Below are positions 1 to 9,398 of a DNA stretch of 64,000 nucleotides, piece by piece. The stretch spans positions 19,587 through 83,586 of the forward strand of contig JAFGCD010000138.1 in NCBI GenBank assembly GCA_016932835.1. Direction: 5' to 3'. A program made the translations under genes and the position numbers. The notes beneath the pieces were generated by a model that had not been told where the DNA came from, did not search any database, and saw nothing but the letters and a program-made list of their open reading frames with translations. The stretch comes from Sedimentisphaerales bacterium (GTDB taxonomy: Bacteria; Planctomycetota; Phycisphaerae; Sedimentisphaerales; Anaerobacaceae). Each line of letters opens with the position of its first letter. The first letter of the stretch is position 1.

Positions 1-1211
1 AGCACACGAACCAATTAGCGAGAAAAGCTACCACGGCGAGTCAAACCAAGAGTGATTTTCTCGCAAACATGAGCCATGAAATCCGAACTCCAATGAATGC
101 CATAGTAGGCTTTGCCGAGGTTCTGGCCGACGAGAATTTGACGCCTGAACAAAGGGACCACGTGAACATTATCAAGGAATCGGCACGCAATCTATTGAAA
201 ACGATAAACGATATTCTTGACATCTCCAAAATCGAAGCGGGCAAGCTGACTACCGAGATTGCCGATTGTCGACTGGATCGGCTGCTCAATTCAATCGAGT
301 CTATGATGCACCCGCAAGCCGATGCCAAAAATCTCGAATTTCGTGTTTCTATGAGCAGTTCGCTTCCAAAACAGATACGCACAGACGCAATTCGCCTGCG
401 ACAATGTCTGATCAACCTTACAAGTAATGCAGTGAAGTTCACCAAGCAGGGCTATGTCTATGTTAACGTAAATCTCCAGAACGATAACGGCCGGCCTTTT
501 ATTCGCTTCGACGTTGAAGATTCCGGTACAGGAATAGCTCCGGAGGAACAGCAGTCGATATTCGAGTCATTTGTGCAGGCCCGCAGCAACAAAGCCGGCA
601 GCTTCGAGGGTACGGGGCTTGGATTGACCATAACCAGACACTTAGCCGAGTTGCTCGGAGGAACTCTCAGCGTAACAAGCCAGGAAGACAAGGGGTCGGT
701 ATTCTCGCTTGTGATACCTGCGGGCGTAGATATGAATAGTCAGCAAGATACCGAGGCATCGACGACTGAAAACGCCGAGCCCTACGACCAGACGGACCTG
801 GAAAACGTCAATTTCTCAGGCCGAGTCCTGGTTGCCGAAGATACGCTCACCAATCAGATGCTGATTAAGCTGCTGCTGGAGAAAATCGGTTTTGAGGTGA
901 CGATTGTCAGCGACGGCAGGGAAGCCGTGCGCAAGGGTATTGGCGAGCAATTCGATTTGATATTCATGGACATACACATGCCGAATATGAACGGTTATGA
1001 GGCCACGAGAGAGTTGCGCAAGGGAGGCGTTGCAACACCGATAATCGCCCTGACCGCCAACGCCATGAAAGGTGACGACAGAAAGTGCCTCGCCGCAGGC
1101 TGCAACGACTATCTGCCCAAACCAATCGACCGAAAATGGCTGCTTTGCGTCCTCCAGAAATACCTCGACCCGGTGAACCTGGCGGCTGACGGCACGACAA
1201 CGGCGCCATAA
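1..1211 (+). CDS. Hybrid sensor histidine kinase/response regulator, 5'-truncated by window edge
   Basis: The reading frame is open from base 3 and runs through the Met codon at 69, so the true start and any sensor domain lie before the window. Numbering from that Met, the HisKA phospho-acceptor motif SHEIRTPMN lies at residues 2-10, with His3 as the phosphorylation site. An HATPase_c domain follows (N box NLTSNAVKFT, G1 box DSGTGIAPEE, G2 box GTGLGLTI). A receiver domain follows, with the acidic start VLVAEDT, phospho-acceptor Asp301 in FMDIHMPNMNG, the conserved Thr in ALTANAM and Lys in LPKPID. The layout is that of a cytoplasmic hybrid kinase that autophosphorylates and passes phosphate to its own receiver. 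No output domain is seen after the receiver. The signal and partner are unknown. The next gene is convergent. Confidence 0.93.
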   Translation, partial: HTNQLARKATTASQTKSDFLANMSHEIRTPMNAIVGFAEVLADENLTPEQRDHVNIIKESARNLLKTINDILDISKIEAGKLTTEIADCRLDRLLNSIESMMHPQADAKNLEFRVSMSSSLPKQIRTDAIRLRQCLINLTSNAVKFTKQGYVYVNVNLQNDNGRPFIRFDVEDSGTGIAPEEQQSIFESFVQARSNKAGSFEGTGLGLTITRHLAELLGGTLSVTSQEDKGSVFSLVIPAGVDMNSQQDTEASTTENAEPYDQTDLENVNFSGRVLVAEDTLTNQMLIKLLLEKIGFEVTIVSDGREAVRKGIGEQFDLIFMDIHMPNMNGYEATRELRKGGVATPIIALTANAMKGDDRKCLAAGCNDYLPKPIDRKWLLCVLQKYLDPVNLAADGTTTAP

Positions 1212-1270
1212 AGAAGACTGTAACAACAGAATCCAGGCGGCCAGCCCCCGCAAATTTCCAGCAGCCAGGC

Positions 1271-2281
1271 TCATCGCAGGGACAATTCGAGGACCAATTG
1301 CTCCATCGCCACCGTCGCTTTTGTTTTGCCGGTCTTGATGTCGTAGTCTGTCCGGCCGAGACGCTGGAGATACCCTCCGATCCGGGTCAGCGACATCTGC
1401 TGAATTTGGGCGAAGAACCTTTCCTTGTTCGACCAGATTCTCAGACTTTTTTCGATAGTCCCCCTGAAAGTACCCTTATCGAGCATAACTTTTGCCTGGA
1501 ACATTCTCCTCAGGTGAAATGCAAACGCTCCGACCACGGTATATTCGGAGCTTTTGTCGTCGGCAAACATTCGACGCAGCCGATCCACCGCTTGCGCAGG
1601 TCTGGCGGCGATGATCGCATCAATCACCTCAAAGGCGCCCAAGATACGATTGTGGCCCGTCAACGCCTCGATGTGCTCGGCTGTAATTGCCTTATCATCC
1701 GGTGCATAGACAGCCAGCTTATCGATTTCGCTGTACAGCCTGGGCAAGTCGTCGCCGAGAAGGTCAACAAGCAGTTCGGCGGTGTTCATGTTGAGAACCT
1801 TTTCGTGGGCCTCTCGGGCGTAGCCGGCCAATCGCCGGGACAGCTCCTGCCCCTTCGGCGGCGTCACGTCAATCAGCCTGCCCATCTTAGACAGCTTGCG
1901 GGCGAGCCTGGTAGTCGAAGTCCAATTGCGAACTACCAGCACGAGTATGCCGGTCGGACTGGGCCGGTCGAAATACTTCTCGAGCAGTTGGCGGTTATGG
2001 TCCTTCGAGATGAAATCGTCGGCGTTTCTAACAACGACCACTCGCCTGTCCGCCAGGAACGGCAGCGTCCGCAATTCATCAAGCACCACCGACAGCAGAA
2101 CATCCTTGCCATCGACATCGAGAAGTCCGGTTACTCTCTGCGAGGGCTCTATCAACTCATCGAGCAGCATTTGGGTCTGCGCGCCGACAAGAGAATCATC
2201 TTTACCCTTAAGCACATAGACCGGAACCGGTTCGCTTTTTGATTTGGTTCTGCTTTGTGGCATTTTAGCCCGTATCGCCAA
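1271..2281 (-). CDS. holA: DNA polymerase III subunit delta
   Basis: A 336-residue protein with the delta-subunit pattern: N-terminal VYVLKGKDDSL (the YLLxGxD strand of the family), FLADRRVVVVRNADDF, and a C-terminal helical part with DRLRRMF and a closing KTGKTKATVAMEQLVLELS. Delta opens the beta sliding clamp within the clamp loader at the replication fork. Met1 and Met7 are both possible starts. The gene begins 11 bases after the gyrA stop on the same strand, so the two are probably co-transcribed. The family is divergent in sequence, but length and end motifs agree well with HolA. Confidence 0.88.
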   Translation of the reverse strand: MAIRAKMPQSRTKSKSEPVPVYVLKGKDDSLVGAQTQMLLDELIEPSQRVTGLLDVDGKDVLLSVVLDELRTLPFLADRRVVVVRNADDFISKDHNRQLLEKYFDRPSPTGILVLVVRNWTSTTRLARKLSKMGRLIDVTPPKGQELSRRLAGYAREAHEKVLNMNTAELLVDLLGDDLPRLYSEIDKLAVYAPDDKAITAEHIEALTGHNRILGAFEVIDAIIAARPAQAVDRLRRMFADDKSSEYTVVGAFAFHLRRMFQAKVMLDKGTFRGTIEKSLRIWSNKERFFAQIQQMSLTRIGGYLQRLGRTDYDIKTGKTKATVAMEQLVLELSLR

Positions 2282-2292
2282 CGACTGCCGCG

Positions 2293-4890
2293 CTATTCCG
2301 ATTTTCGTTTTTTCCCGGTCTTCTTCTCAGTCCTGGTTTTGGTCTTATCCTTATCGTTATCGGCATCTTCCGGCATAATTTTCTCTGCGGCTACAAGTTT
2401 ATCGCCGGGTTTTAACTTAATCAGCCGAACACCCTGAGTATTCCTTCCGATGGAACGAATCTCATCGAGTCCGGTCCTGATAATCATTCCTTTGGCCGTA
2501 ATCATCATGAGGTCGTCTCTACTTTGAACAGCCTTGAGCGCAACGACTTTGCCGTTCCTGGTCGATGTCTTTATATTCTTAAGGCCTACGCCCCCGCGAC
2601 TCTGAGGGCGGTAATTCTCTATGCCGGTCCGTTTGCCGTACCCGTTTTCACAAAGCGTAAACAGCGCCGCTTTCTCCTCGACGATCACCATTCCCACAAC
2701 CGCATCGCCGCTCCGCAGCTTGATGCCGCGCACCCCGCGAGAGGCCCGCCCCATCGACCGCACCTGATTCTCGTCGAAACGTATCGTCATGCCGTCACGC
2801 GTACCCAGGACGATGTGGTCCTTGCCTCCGGTCAGGTCCACTCCGATCAAATCGTCGCTCGGGTCCAGGTTAATCGCAATGACACCGCTCGCTCTCGGAT
2901 TACCATAGGCCGACAGGCGTGTTTTCTTGACAACGCCCTTACTCGTAGCCATTACGAGTTGCGATTCGGGTCCCTGCTCATCTTCAGGTTCGAAGCCGCT
3001 GACATTGATGATCGAAGCGACCTGCTGGTTTCCAAGATTGAGCAGATTAACGAGATTCCTGCCTTTACTCTGCCTGGACATGCTCGGAATATTATAGACC
3101 TTCAGCCAGTAGCATTTTCCGCGATTCGTGAAGATGAGCAGGTAGTCATGCGTCGAGGCAACAAACAGGTGCTTGATGAAGTCTCCTTCCTTCGTCACCG
3201 AGCCGATTATCCCCTTGCCGCCCCTGCCCTGCGTTCGGTAGGTGTCTATCGGCATTCGCTTGATATAGCCGCCGTGGCTTACGGTGACTATCACTTCTTC
3301 TTCGGCAATCAGGTCCTCGGCTTCGAGCAGCTCGGCCGCCGCTGTAATCTGTGTTCGTCTTTTATCAGTAAACTTATCTTTTATTTCGTGGATGTCTGTG
3401 ATGATATTATCCATCAATACCCTGTCGTTCGCCAGTATCGCCTCGTAACCGTCGATCTGTTCGGTAAGCCCGGCGTACTCTTTCGCCAGCTTCTCCATTT
3501 CCAGGCCCGTCAGCCTCTGGAGCTGCATTGTGAGTATGGCATCTGCCTGCGGGCCTGTCAGATAGTGCTTTCCCTTCTTCTTTTCCTCGATGAACGCCTT
3601 GGGGAGTATCTTCTTTAGCGTCGCCGACTCGGCCAGCTTCAAGGGCTTTTTCATCAGGTTGAGCTTCGCCGTGGGGGCATCGGGAGATTTCTTAATCAGG
3701 TCGATAATTTCGTCGATATCGCTGACCGCCAGGATAAGGCCTTCGAGGATATGCGCCCTGTTCCTGCACCTCTTGAGGAGGAATCGGCTCCGCCTTCGGA
3801 TCACGACCTTGCGGTGATCGATGAAGCAATTGAGCATTTCCTTGATGTTCAGCGTTTCCGGGCGGTTGTTGACAAGTGCAATATTCGCGATTGCGAAGGT
3901 CGTCTGCAGTGAAGTGTATCGGTACAGCTTGTTGAGGACGACTTCCGAATCGGCATCTCGCTTCAATTCGATGACGATTCGCAGCCCCTTGCGGTCCGAT
4001 TCATCTCTGACATCCGATATCTCGGTAATTGTCCCGTTCTGCACGCACTCGGCGATCTTCGAGACGATGGTCGTCTTTACGACCATATAGGGAATTTCCG
4101 TAACGACTATTCTCTCTTTGCCTTTTTTATTTGTCTCTACACTCAGCTTTCCCCTGACTGTAAGGTGCCCCCTGCCCTTTGTATAGGCATCTACTATGCC
4201 TTTTTTCCCGCAGATAACCCCGCCGGTGGGAAAATCCGGTCCGGGCAGGGCCTTCATAATATCCTTGAACCCGCACTGTGGGTCTTCGATAACGACCAGC
4301 AGCGCATCGCATATTTCTTTAATGTTGTGAGGCGGGATATTGGTCGCCATTCCAACGGCGATGCCCGTCGAGCCGTTGACCAGTAGATTCGGGAATTTCG
4401 CCGGAAGAACAACCGGTTCTGTACGTGTCTCATCGTAATTCGGCACGAAATCGACGGTATCGTAGTTCAAATCATCGAGCATCTCGGTAGCAGGGGCCGT
4501 CATTCGGGCCTCCGTGTACCGCATAGCCGCCGGCGGGTCGGAATCGATACTCCCGAAGTTGCCCTGCGGGTCAACGAGGGTATAACGCATGTTCCATTCC
4601 TGGCCCAGCCGAACCAACGTTCCGTAGGTCGCCTGGTCGCCGTGAGGATGGTAGTTGCCGCTCGTATCGCCGACGATTTTTGCGCACTTTCGATGCTTGC
4701 TCCGAGGCCCCAGATTCAGGTCGTTCATCGCCACGAGGATTCGTCTCTGCGAGGGTTTGAGCCCGTCCCGAACGTCGGGTAAGGCGCGCGAGACTATCAC
4801 GCTCATCGCATAGTTCAGGTATGAATTCTTAAGCTCGTCGAGGATACGCATATCCTCGAATTGCTCCTGCAATTGCTTGTTTTTTTCCAT
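2293..4890 (-). CDS. gyrA: DNA gyrase subunit A
   Basis: An 865-residue type IIA topoisomerase A subunit. The DNA-cleavage tyrosine is Tyr125 in [10 protein letters not shown], in the family context [12 protein letters not shown]. The C-terminal beta-pinwheel carries a gyrase-type box QGRGGKG and several related blades ([30 protein letters not shown]), which favours GyrA over ParC. Together with GyrB it introduces negative supercoils using ATP. In the quinolone-binding segment the sequence reads [10 protein letters not shown], so Gln86 and Gly90 replace the Ser83 and Asp87 of E. coli. The end is Lys/Glu/Asp-rich. It leads an operon with holA and has a consensus-like promoter 42 bases upstream of the start. 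gyrB is not in the window. Confidence 0.96.
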   Translation of the reverse strand: MEKNKQLQEQFEDMRILDELKNSYLNYAMSVIVSRALPDVRDGLKPSQRRILVAMNDLNLGPRSKHRKCAKIVGDTSGNYHPHGDQATYGTLVRLGQEWNMRYTLVDPQGNFGSIDSDPPAAMRYTEARMTAPATEMLDDLNYDTVDFVPNYDETRTEPVVLPAKFPNLLVNGSTGIAVGMATNIPPHNIKEICDALLVVIEDPQCGFKDIMKALPGPDFPTGGVICGKKGIVDAYTKGRGHLTVRGKLSVETNKKGKERIVVTEIPYMVVKTTIVSKIAECVQNGTITEISDVRDESDRKGLRIVIELKRDADSEVVLNKLYRYTSLQTTFAIANIALVNNRPETLNIKEMLNCFIDHRKVVIRRRSRFLLKRCRNRAHILEGLILAVSDIDEIIDLIKKSPDAPTAKLNLMKKPLKLAESATLKKILPKAFIEEKKKGKHYLTGPQADAILTMQLQRLTGLEMEKLAKEYAGLTEQIDGYEAILANDRVLMDNIITDIHEIKDKFTDKRRTQITAAAELLEAEDLIAEEEVIVTVSHGGYIKRMPIDTYRTQGRGGKGIIGSVTKEGDFIKHLFVASTHDYLLIFTNRGKCYWLKVYNIPSMSRQSKGRNLVNLLNLGNQQVASIINVSGFEPEDEQGPESQLVMATSKGVVKKTRLSAYGNPRASGVIAINLDPSDDLIGVDLTGGKDHIVLGTRDGMTIRFDENQVRSMGRASRGVRGIKLRSGDAVVGMVIVEEKAALFTLCENGYGKRTGIENYRPQSRGGVGLKNIKTSTRNGKVVALKAVQSRDDLMMITAKGMIIRTGLDEIRSIGRNTQGVRLIKLKPGDKLVAAEKIMPEDADNDKDKTKTRTEKKTGKKRKSE

Positions 4891-4931
4891 AAGTTCTCTG
4901 CTGTTTTCAGGGTAAAGATCAGTACCCGAAT

Positions 4932-4960
4932 AGCCTACCGGCGACCGCAGGTAATGTCAA
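4932..4960 (-). promoter_or_regulatory. Predicted sigma-70 promoter of gyrA-holA
   Basis: On the minus strand a perfect -35 TTGACA (4955-4960) is followed after 17 bases by a weak -10 TAGGCT (4932-4937). The spacer starts TTACC and ends GGTA, a layout shared with the STAS gene promoter at 58602-58630. Confidence 0.5.
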
Positions 4961-5038
4961 GAAAAGCCCGCAATTTCGAGCACTTTTCTCGTCACTTTTC
5001 GGTGCCGGCGTCCCTGGAATCGGCATATCCGGCGACCC

Positions 5039-5082
5039 CCGCCTCTGCCTGAGGCCGGCCCTGCCGGGGCCGGCTTAGGCGG
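5039..5082. repeat. GC-rich nested inverted repeat between gyrA and the glycosyltransferase
   Basis: The outer arms CCGCCT (5039-5044) and AGGCGG (5077-5082) enclose the inner arms GGCCGGCCC (5053-5061) and GGGCCGGC (5067-5074). It lies 10 bases beyond the stop of the glycosyltransferase and could end its transcript, but no T-run follows on the minus strand. It may instead be a REP-like palindrome. Confidence 0.5.
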
Positions 5083-5091
5083 TTCCCTTTG

Positions 5092-6213
5092 TCATAGAAA
5101 GGATTTCCAGAACCTGCAGACTTCCGCGGCGGCCCCGGGAAGCGAGAACTTTTCGACAGCGAACGTTCGAGCCTGCTGTCCCAGCCGGCTTCGAAATTCA
5201 CTATCCGTCAGCATCCTTCGGATCGCCGCTGTAAGCGCTTCAAGGTCATCCGGCCGAACCAACAAAGCCGAAACCCGGTCTGTCAGAATTTCTCCCGTCC
5301 CCCCCACTTCGGTAGCGATAATCGCCCGGCCGCACGATGCCGCCTCCAGCAATACACGCCCCAGAGGTTCCTGATGGGCCGTATGAACCAGGAGATCGAC
5401 TTCATTCAACAGCACCGGAACATCTTGGCGAAAGCCCAGACAAAACAATCGGTCTTCGATGCCGGCATCTCGAAAGATCAGCCGGATTACGCTTTCGTAG
5501 GCAGCGCTCTCCCTTTTCCGCGAGTGCCGTTGTCCTGCGAACAGGTAATTCGCCTCAGGGAATTCGCCGGCCAGCCGAGCCGCGGCATGTGCCAACAAGG
5601 TTTGTCCTTTGCGCAAGCATATCTGTCCGATGTTGGCACACAAGAGCGCGGCGTCGCCCAGGCCCAACTCATTCTTGAGAATTCCACTCTCCGGCGCTGG
5701 ACGAAAAATATCCGTGTCCACGCCATTATATATCACCTGCAATTTGTCGGGCAACAGCCCCTGTTCGAGATGGAACTTTCTGGTCGCATTGGAAACGGCA
5801 ATCAGCCCTGCGTTTCGATTCAAATCGCTGACGGCGGCCTTGCTCAACTTGACGATATCACGCAGGTGCGACGTACACCGCATCGGCAATCGCCCTGCAA
5901 TCCGGCCGACCGTGCGTCCCATGGAAAGACTGTTCGAATGCACCAAATCGGGGGAAACCCGGGTGATAAGTTCGACCAGATGGGAATTGATTTGCTCGAC
6001 GGATCGTTTTTGCCCGTTTCCGTCCCTTAACGTCAACGGCAACACCTTGATGCCGCATCCTTCCAATCGTCCTGTCAGCATCCCCGACACCGGAGCCGCG
6101 GCGACAAATTCGAATTCCGCTTGCCCGAGCTCTTTCAACACCGCCAGCATGGAAAACTCACCACCATTGAGCGTGGCGTATTCGAAAAGCAACAGGACCT
6201 TCGGTCGCATCAT
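5092..6213 (-). CDS. Glycosyltransferase family 4 (GT-B fold)
   Basis: A 373-residue GT-B glycosyltransferase. The N-terminal half carries the acceptor-side pattern LNGGEFSMLAVLKEL and PDLVHSNSLSMGR. The C-terminal half has the donor-binding signature: VSNATRKF, VIYNGVDTDIFRP, ANIGQICLRKGQTLL, and EPLGRVLLEAASCGRAIIATEVGGTGEIL with the conserved Glu-x7-Glu spacing. Such enzymes move a sugar from a nucleotide donor to a glycan or lipid acceptor at the inner membrane face. The exact sugar and acceptor cannot be read from the sequence. It stands alone, with no polysaccharide operon around it. The doubled Met at the start leaves a one-residue uncertainty. Confidence 0.88.
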   Translation of the reverse strand: MMRPKVLLLFEYATLNGGEFSMLAVLKELGQAEFEFVAAAPVSGMLTGRLEGCGIKVLPLTLRDGNGQKRSVEQINSHLVELITRVSPDLVHSNSLSMGRTVGRIAGRLPMRCTSHLRDIVKLSKAAVSDLNRNAGLIAVSNATRKFHLEQGLLPDKLQVIYNGVDTDIFRPAPESGILKNELGLGDAALLCANIGQICLRKGQTLLAHAAARLAGEFPEANYLFAGQRHSRKRESAAYESVIRLIFRDAGIEDRLFCLGFRQDVPVLLNEVDLLVHTAHQEPLGRVLLEAASCGRAIIATEVGGTGEILTDRVSALLVRPDDLEALTAAIRRMLTDSEFRSRLGQQARTFAVEKFSLPGAAAEVCRFWKSFL

Positions 6214-6364
6214 ACCGGTACGCCTTTTTAGAATCGCTGAATCAACTGCTGCAAGCCGGATGAATTAGGACAATCGAAACCGGCATCCGGAAAGGCCGCA
6301 ACTCTTCGTTGTTGTTCTTACGAATTCAGGTATCGGCAACCTCTCGCCACCGCACCTTGAGCGG

Positions 6365-6475
6365 TCAATTCGATTTTTCCGGGCTTTTCTCACCCATCAA
6401 CTCTTTCAGTTTCGGCTCTATGGCCTCGGCCCAAATCTTGTACCCCCCGGGCGGCTGTGGACAGATGCGCCCGGC
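6365..6475 (-). pseudogene. Remnant of an SGNH/GDSL-type esterase C-terminus
   Basis: The frame ending at 6365 reads PPGGYKIWAEAIEPKLKE and then LMGEK before the stop. This resembles the usual last helix of SGNH/GDSL acetylesterases (GYxIWAxAIEPxLKxLL). Upstream of about 6475 the frame no longer looks like an esterase and runs into the antisense of nothing recognisable before overlapping the end of the signal peptidase gene in another frame. The catalytic Ser block and the Asp-x-x-His block are absent. I read it as a decayed 3' fragment left by a deletion. Confidence 0.5.
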
Positions 6476-6498
6476 CTGGCTCGCACGCCGAGAGATAG

Positions 6499-8058
6499 TC
6501 AGTCGAGCATATCCTTGCCGCCGTATATCAAACGCATCTTCCCGACATTCGGAATCGCGGCAATCGGGAACTTCTCGAACGGCTTGAAGCCGCTGGGCCA
6601 ATAGACAAACAGGGCCTTGCCGACGAGATAGTCTCTCGGAACAACGCCGGGGCGGTAAAAAATACCGTTATTGGCCTTGCCCGGGCTTTGCCACCATCTG
6701 CCGTCCTGGCTGTTTGGACTGTTGTCGCCCAGGACGAAAAATTCGTCGTCCTCCAACACAAACGGCCTGCCTTCGGTAGCCCTGCTGCCGCCGCCTTCGG
6801 TGTAGTGGATATCGCGCAAGATAGCAACATGCGACAGCGTGAGTTTTCCGGAGCCGAAGATTTTGACCTCAGGCTCAATATCCGTTTCCCTCGGACCTGC
6901 GGCATTGGGATCGAGGCCGAGATCATAGGTCACCGTCTCAGAACCAAACTCAAAAACGAGCCGGTGATCGACGTTGGCGAACTTGAAAAGCGTCCACTTG
7001 TCACTTTCGGGCAGGCCGACCTGTTTATTGACAAGAACTGTTTCACTGTCGTCGGCTATTCTGCTGATAGCCATATTTCCGTCCGGGGCAATCGAGGCCC
7101 TGTAGGCAGTTTCGTACTTGCTGAGGCTTGCGCCTATGTGCCCGGCGTCTTCGGCGGATTTCGCATAGAAACGAATCATCAAATCGCTGCATGTGGGCCT
7201 GCGTTCATAATAGTCGGTTTTGTTGTATGCGTAGATTGCCTTGAAGTCGTTTCCGATGGATGAATCATACATGAGTGTATCAATTTGATCCGGCGGGCTG
7301 TGGAGGCTGAACACGGTCGGATTCCTGCTGTCGTTCGTAACCCACTGGGAATCGGGCCGGCCGACAAAGGGCTGACGCCAGGGCTTGTCGCCCGTGGCAC
7401 CGAAGACAGGCTCGTCCGGATTGACGGGGCGGCAGTCGTTGTCAAACACCGTCATCCACAACTCATTCTGGACCTTGGGAGGCTTTCTGCTGATTCTTCC
7501 GTCGATATAGACATCCCCGTCGATTATCTCGATCTCATCGCCGGGCAGGGCGACGAGCCGTTTTATGTAGTTAATGCGCGGCTCATTGGGGTTTTTGAAG
7601 ACAATCACATCCCACCGTTTGGGTTCGAAGAACTGATAGATGCACTTAAGTACGAGTATCCGATCACCGTTTGCAACGGTCATCTTGTCGGGGTGCGAAT
7701 AGCGATAGCCGCAACTGGGGCACTGTGTCCGAGGCGGAGTTACCGGCGCCGCCGGGACCGTATCATCGTTCAGACTCCGCCCGCTACTGTCTCTGTACTC
7801 GCTCGGCACGAATCCGTGCTCGTAGCTGTGCCCGCACTGGACGCATCGCAATCGAAAATGTGCGCCCTTGAGCGTGTCTGCCATACTCCCCGTCGGTATC
7901 CTGAAGGCCTCCATTACGAAGGCCCTGAATACGAAAGCGAGGATAAAGGCGGTTATCAGCCATTCGAACGTGTCGGCGATTTCTGCTGCTCTGTCTTTCT
8001 TCTTGGCGCGACGTTTCGTACCTTTATTTGCATTTTCTTCGCTGCTGCTTGAAGGCAT
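6499..8058 (-). CDS. lepB: Signal peptidase I with zinc-ribbon and large insertion
   Basis: A 519-residue signal peptidase I, about twice the usual bacterial length. One membrane segment (about 31-50) precedes the catalytic Ser58 in FRIPTGSMADTL. The general base is Lys166 in YIKRLVALPGDEIEI, and the C-terminal family box is VLGDNSPNSQDGRWW. Two features are odd. Two CxxC pairs (Cys72/75 and Cys113/116) lie between the Ser and Lys boxes and look like a zinc ribbon. About 235 extra residues lie between the Lys box and the GDN box, ending in a beta-rich stretch (KWTLFKFANVDHRLVFEFG). The enzyme cleaves signal peptides on the outer face of the cytoplasmic membrane. The start is supported by AAGGAAGG seven bases upstream. 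Confidence 0.92.
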   Translation of the reverse strand: MPSSSSEENANKGTKRRAKKKDRAAEIADTFEWLITAFILAFVFRAFVMEAFRIPTGSMADTLKGAHFRLRCVQCGHSYEHGFVPSEYRDSSGRSLNDDTVPAAPVTPPRTQCPSCGYRYSHPDKMTVANGDRILVLKCIYQFFEPKRWDVIVFKNPNEPRINYIKRLVALPGDEIEIIDGDVYIDGRISRKPPKVQNELWMTVFDNDCRPVNPDEPVFGATGDKPWRQPFVGRPDSQWVTNDSRNPTVFSLHSPPDQIDTLMYDSSIGNDFKAIYAYNKTDYYERRPTCSDLMIRFYAKSAEDAGHIGASLSKYETAYRASIAPDGNMAISRIADDSETVLVNKQVGLPESDKWTLFKFANVDHRLVFEFGSETVTYDLGLDPNAAGPRETDIEPEVKIFGSGKLTLSHVAILRDIHYTEGGGSRATEGRPFVLEDDEFFVLGDNSPNSQDGRWWQSPGKANNGIFYRPGVVPRDYLVGKALFVYWPSGFKPFEKFPIAAIPNVGKMRLIYGGKDMLD

Positions 8059-8630
8059 GAATATCCTTCCTTATCAAAAGCCGGAGGCGGGCCTCCGGTC
8101 TCGACGGATTCGCGACAATATACATTTCATTCGTCCGTGCGCACGAAGAGGCTCCCGGCAATATAGCCGTATATGACGCCGGCCAAACCCAAGCCGAACG
8201 AATACAGAAACTCGGATTATGGCGACAAATCTTCAGCGGGTCAATAGGCTATTTTCTGCGCCAGAGCAGCATTTTGCGGATTGTCCGGTCCGCAGAGCGT
8301 CTCGCCCTGGCGTACAGCGCGGGCGATTAGGTGGGTTTTTCTCGAATATTCGGAATTTTGCCAAAAATTGCTTGATGTATAGAAGTCTTTACTGTATAGT
8401 AAGTTGCAGTGTTTTGCGGCTTCCATTTTGCGGTCGGTTTCGAGGCTGACGAGAAGGACCGCTGGTTGCCCGAGGGTCTGCCGGAGAGACCGGTTCTTTG
8501 GAAACGCAGGTTAGTAGAGATGTATGATGGACTGTTGGTTAACAAAATGCGGTGGTTCGTTCTTCACCAGGGTCTCTACAGAATTGGTAATCCATATCTC
8601 AATAGCTCTTTCGTACAAGTGAGGTAGTAT
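8059..8630. other. Divergent intergenic region lepB / HU, with leader
   Basis: It contains a 7-bp perfect hairpin (CCGGAGG 8081-8087, CCTCCGG 8092-8098) in the lepB leader, the HU promoter at 8372-8400, and then about 220 bases of untranslated leader before the HU start. Within that leader GCGGTC...GACCGC and GGTCT...AGACC can pair. The 72-codon open frame at 8409-8627 resembles no protein I know, and I do not call it a gene. Confidence 0.6.
8372..8400 (+). promoter_or_regulatory. Predicted sigma-70 promoter of the HU-like gene
   Basis: -35 TTGATG (8372-8377), 17-base spacer, -10 TATAGT (8395-8400). The expected transcript start is near 8407, giving a 5' untranslated region of about 220 bases. 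Confidence 0.65.
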
Positions 8631-8942
8631 ATGGCAACAGTTACAAAGAAGGAACTAATCGACCGAATTGCAGTAAGTACTCAAGCCAAACGAGTTGCAG
8701 TCAAACAGATAGTTCAGGCTTTTCTCGACGAGATCGTAAAAGAGCTAAGCGATAACAACCGTCTTGAATTTCGAGATTTCGGTGTCTTTGAAACGCGGAC
8801 CCGGGCCGCCCGAATCGCGCAAAATCCCAAGACGCTTGAGCGTGTCGAGGTTCCGGCAAAACGGACTGTTAAGTTCAAAATGGGCCGGCTGATGAAGGAA
8901 AATCTCCATACATCTATCAAAGGATCGGTCGATGCCGGTTAG
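8631..8942 (+). CDS. HU/IHF-family DNA-binding protein
   Basis: A 103-residue bacterial histone-like protein. It starts TKKELIDRIA (helix 1 of HU). The beta-arm region contains the family signature around FRDFGVFETRTRAAR and QNPKT, and it ends with VKFKMGRLMKE. HU/IHF dimers bend DNA and help nucleoid architecture, replication and regulation. The length and the extra tail after the usual 90 residues fit many planctomycete copies. HU versus IHF identity cannot be settled by eye. GAGG eight bases before the ATG supports the start. It stands behind its own promoter and long leader. Confidence 0.93.
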   Translation: MATVTKKELIDRIAVSTQAKRVAVKQIVQAFLDEIVKELSDNNRLEFRDFGVFETRTRAARIAQNPKTLERVEVPAKRTVKFKMGRLMKENLHTSIKGSVDAG

Positions 8943-9064
8943 TTAAATTCAACACGAACGGACACCAAATGATGTGAATTCGCCGGCCTGCAGGGACGGC
9001 GAGCCATACCGGGAATTCAAATTTTTGTTTGTTTTGGCAAATTGGCACTACAAAGGAGCGTTTC

Positions 9065-9289
9065 ATGGCTGAGGGTACAGTCAAGTGGTTCAACCCACGG
9101 AAGGGTTTCGGATTCATCGCCACACCCGACGGTCGCGATGTGTTCGTCCACTATTCATGTTTATCAGGTGACGGATATAAGACTCTTACAGAAGGTGATC
9201 CGGTCACTTTCGAGATAGTCGAGGGTGAAAAGGGTCCAAGGGCCGAGAATGTGGTCGCAGGATCCGATGCGGCAAGTCAGGAGCAATAG
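9065..9289 (+). CDS. Cold-shock-domain protein
   Basis: A 74-residue CspA-like OB-fold protein that binds single-stranded RNA or DNA and melts RNA structure. RNP1 is KGFGFIA and RNP2 is DVFVHYS; the start [17 protein letters not shown] is standard. I chose the Met at 9065, not the in-frame Met at 9029, because AAAGGAG sits seven bases before it and the family begins there. The leader contains a GAATTC inverted pair about 60 bases apart. A hairpin with a T-run follows the gene. Confidence 0.95.
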   Translation: MAEGTVKWFNPRKGFGFIATPDGRDVFVHYSCLSGDGYKTLTEGDPVTFEIVEGEKGPRAENVVAGSDAASQEQ

Positions 9290-9398
9290 AACCGGAGAGG
9301 CGGTTGCTAAGGTCCTGAACCACCAGGATATGTTTCAGGCATATCTTTGGCAGTATCTCCTAACCGTACTGTCGGAGTCAGACTGACTGAACAATGAA

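Noticed and set aside
8409-8627. 72-codon open frame before the HU-like gene
   Set aside because: No ribosome site and no recognisable protein pattern. It lies within the transcript leader with stems.
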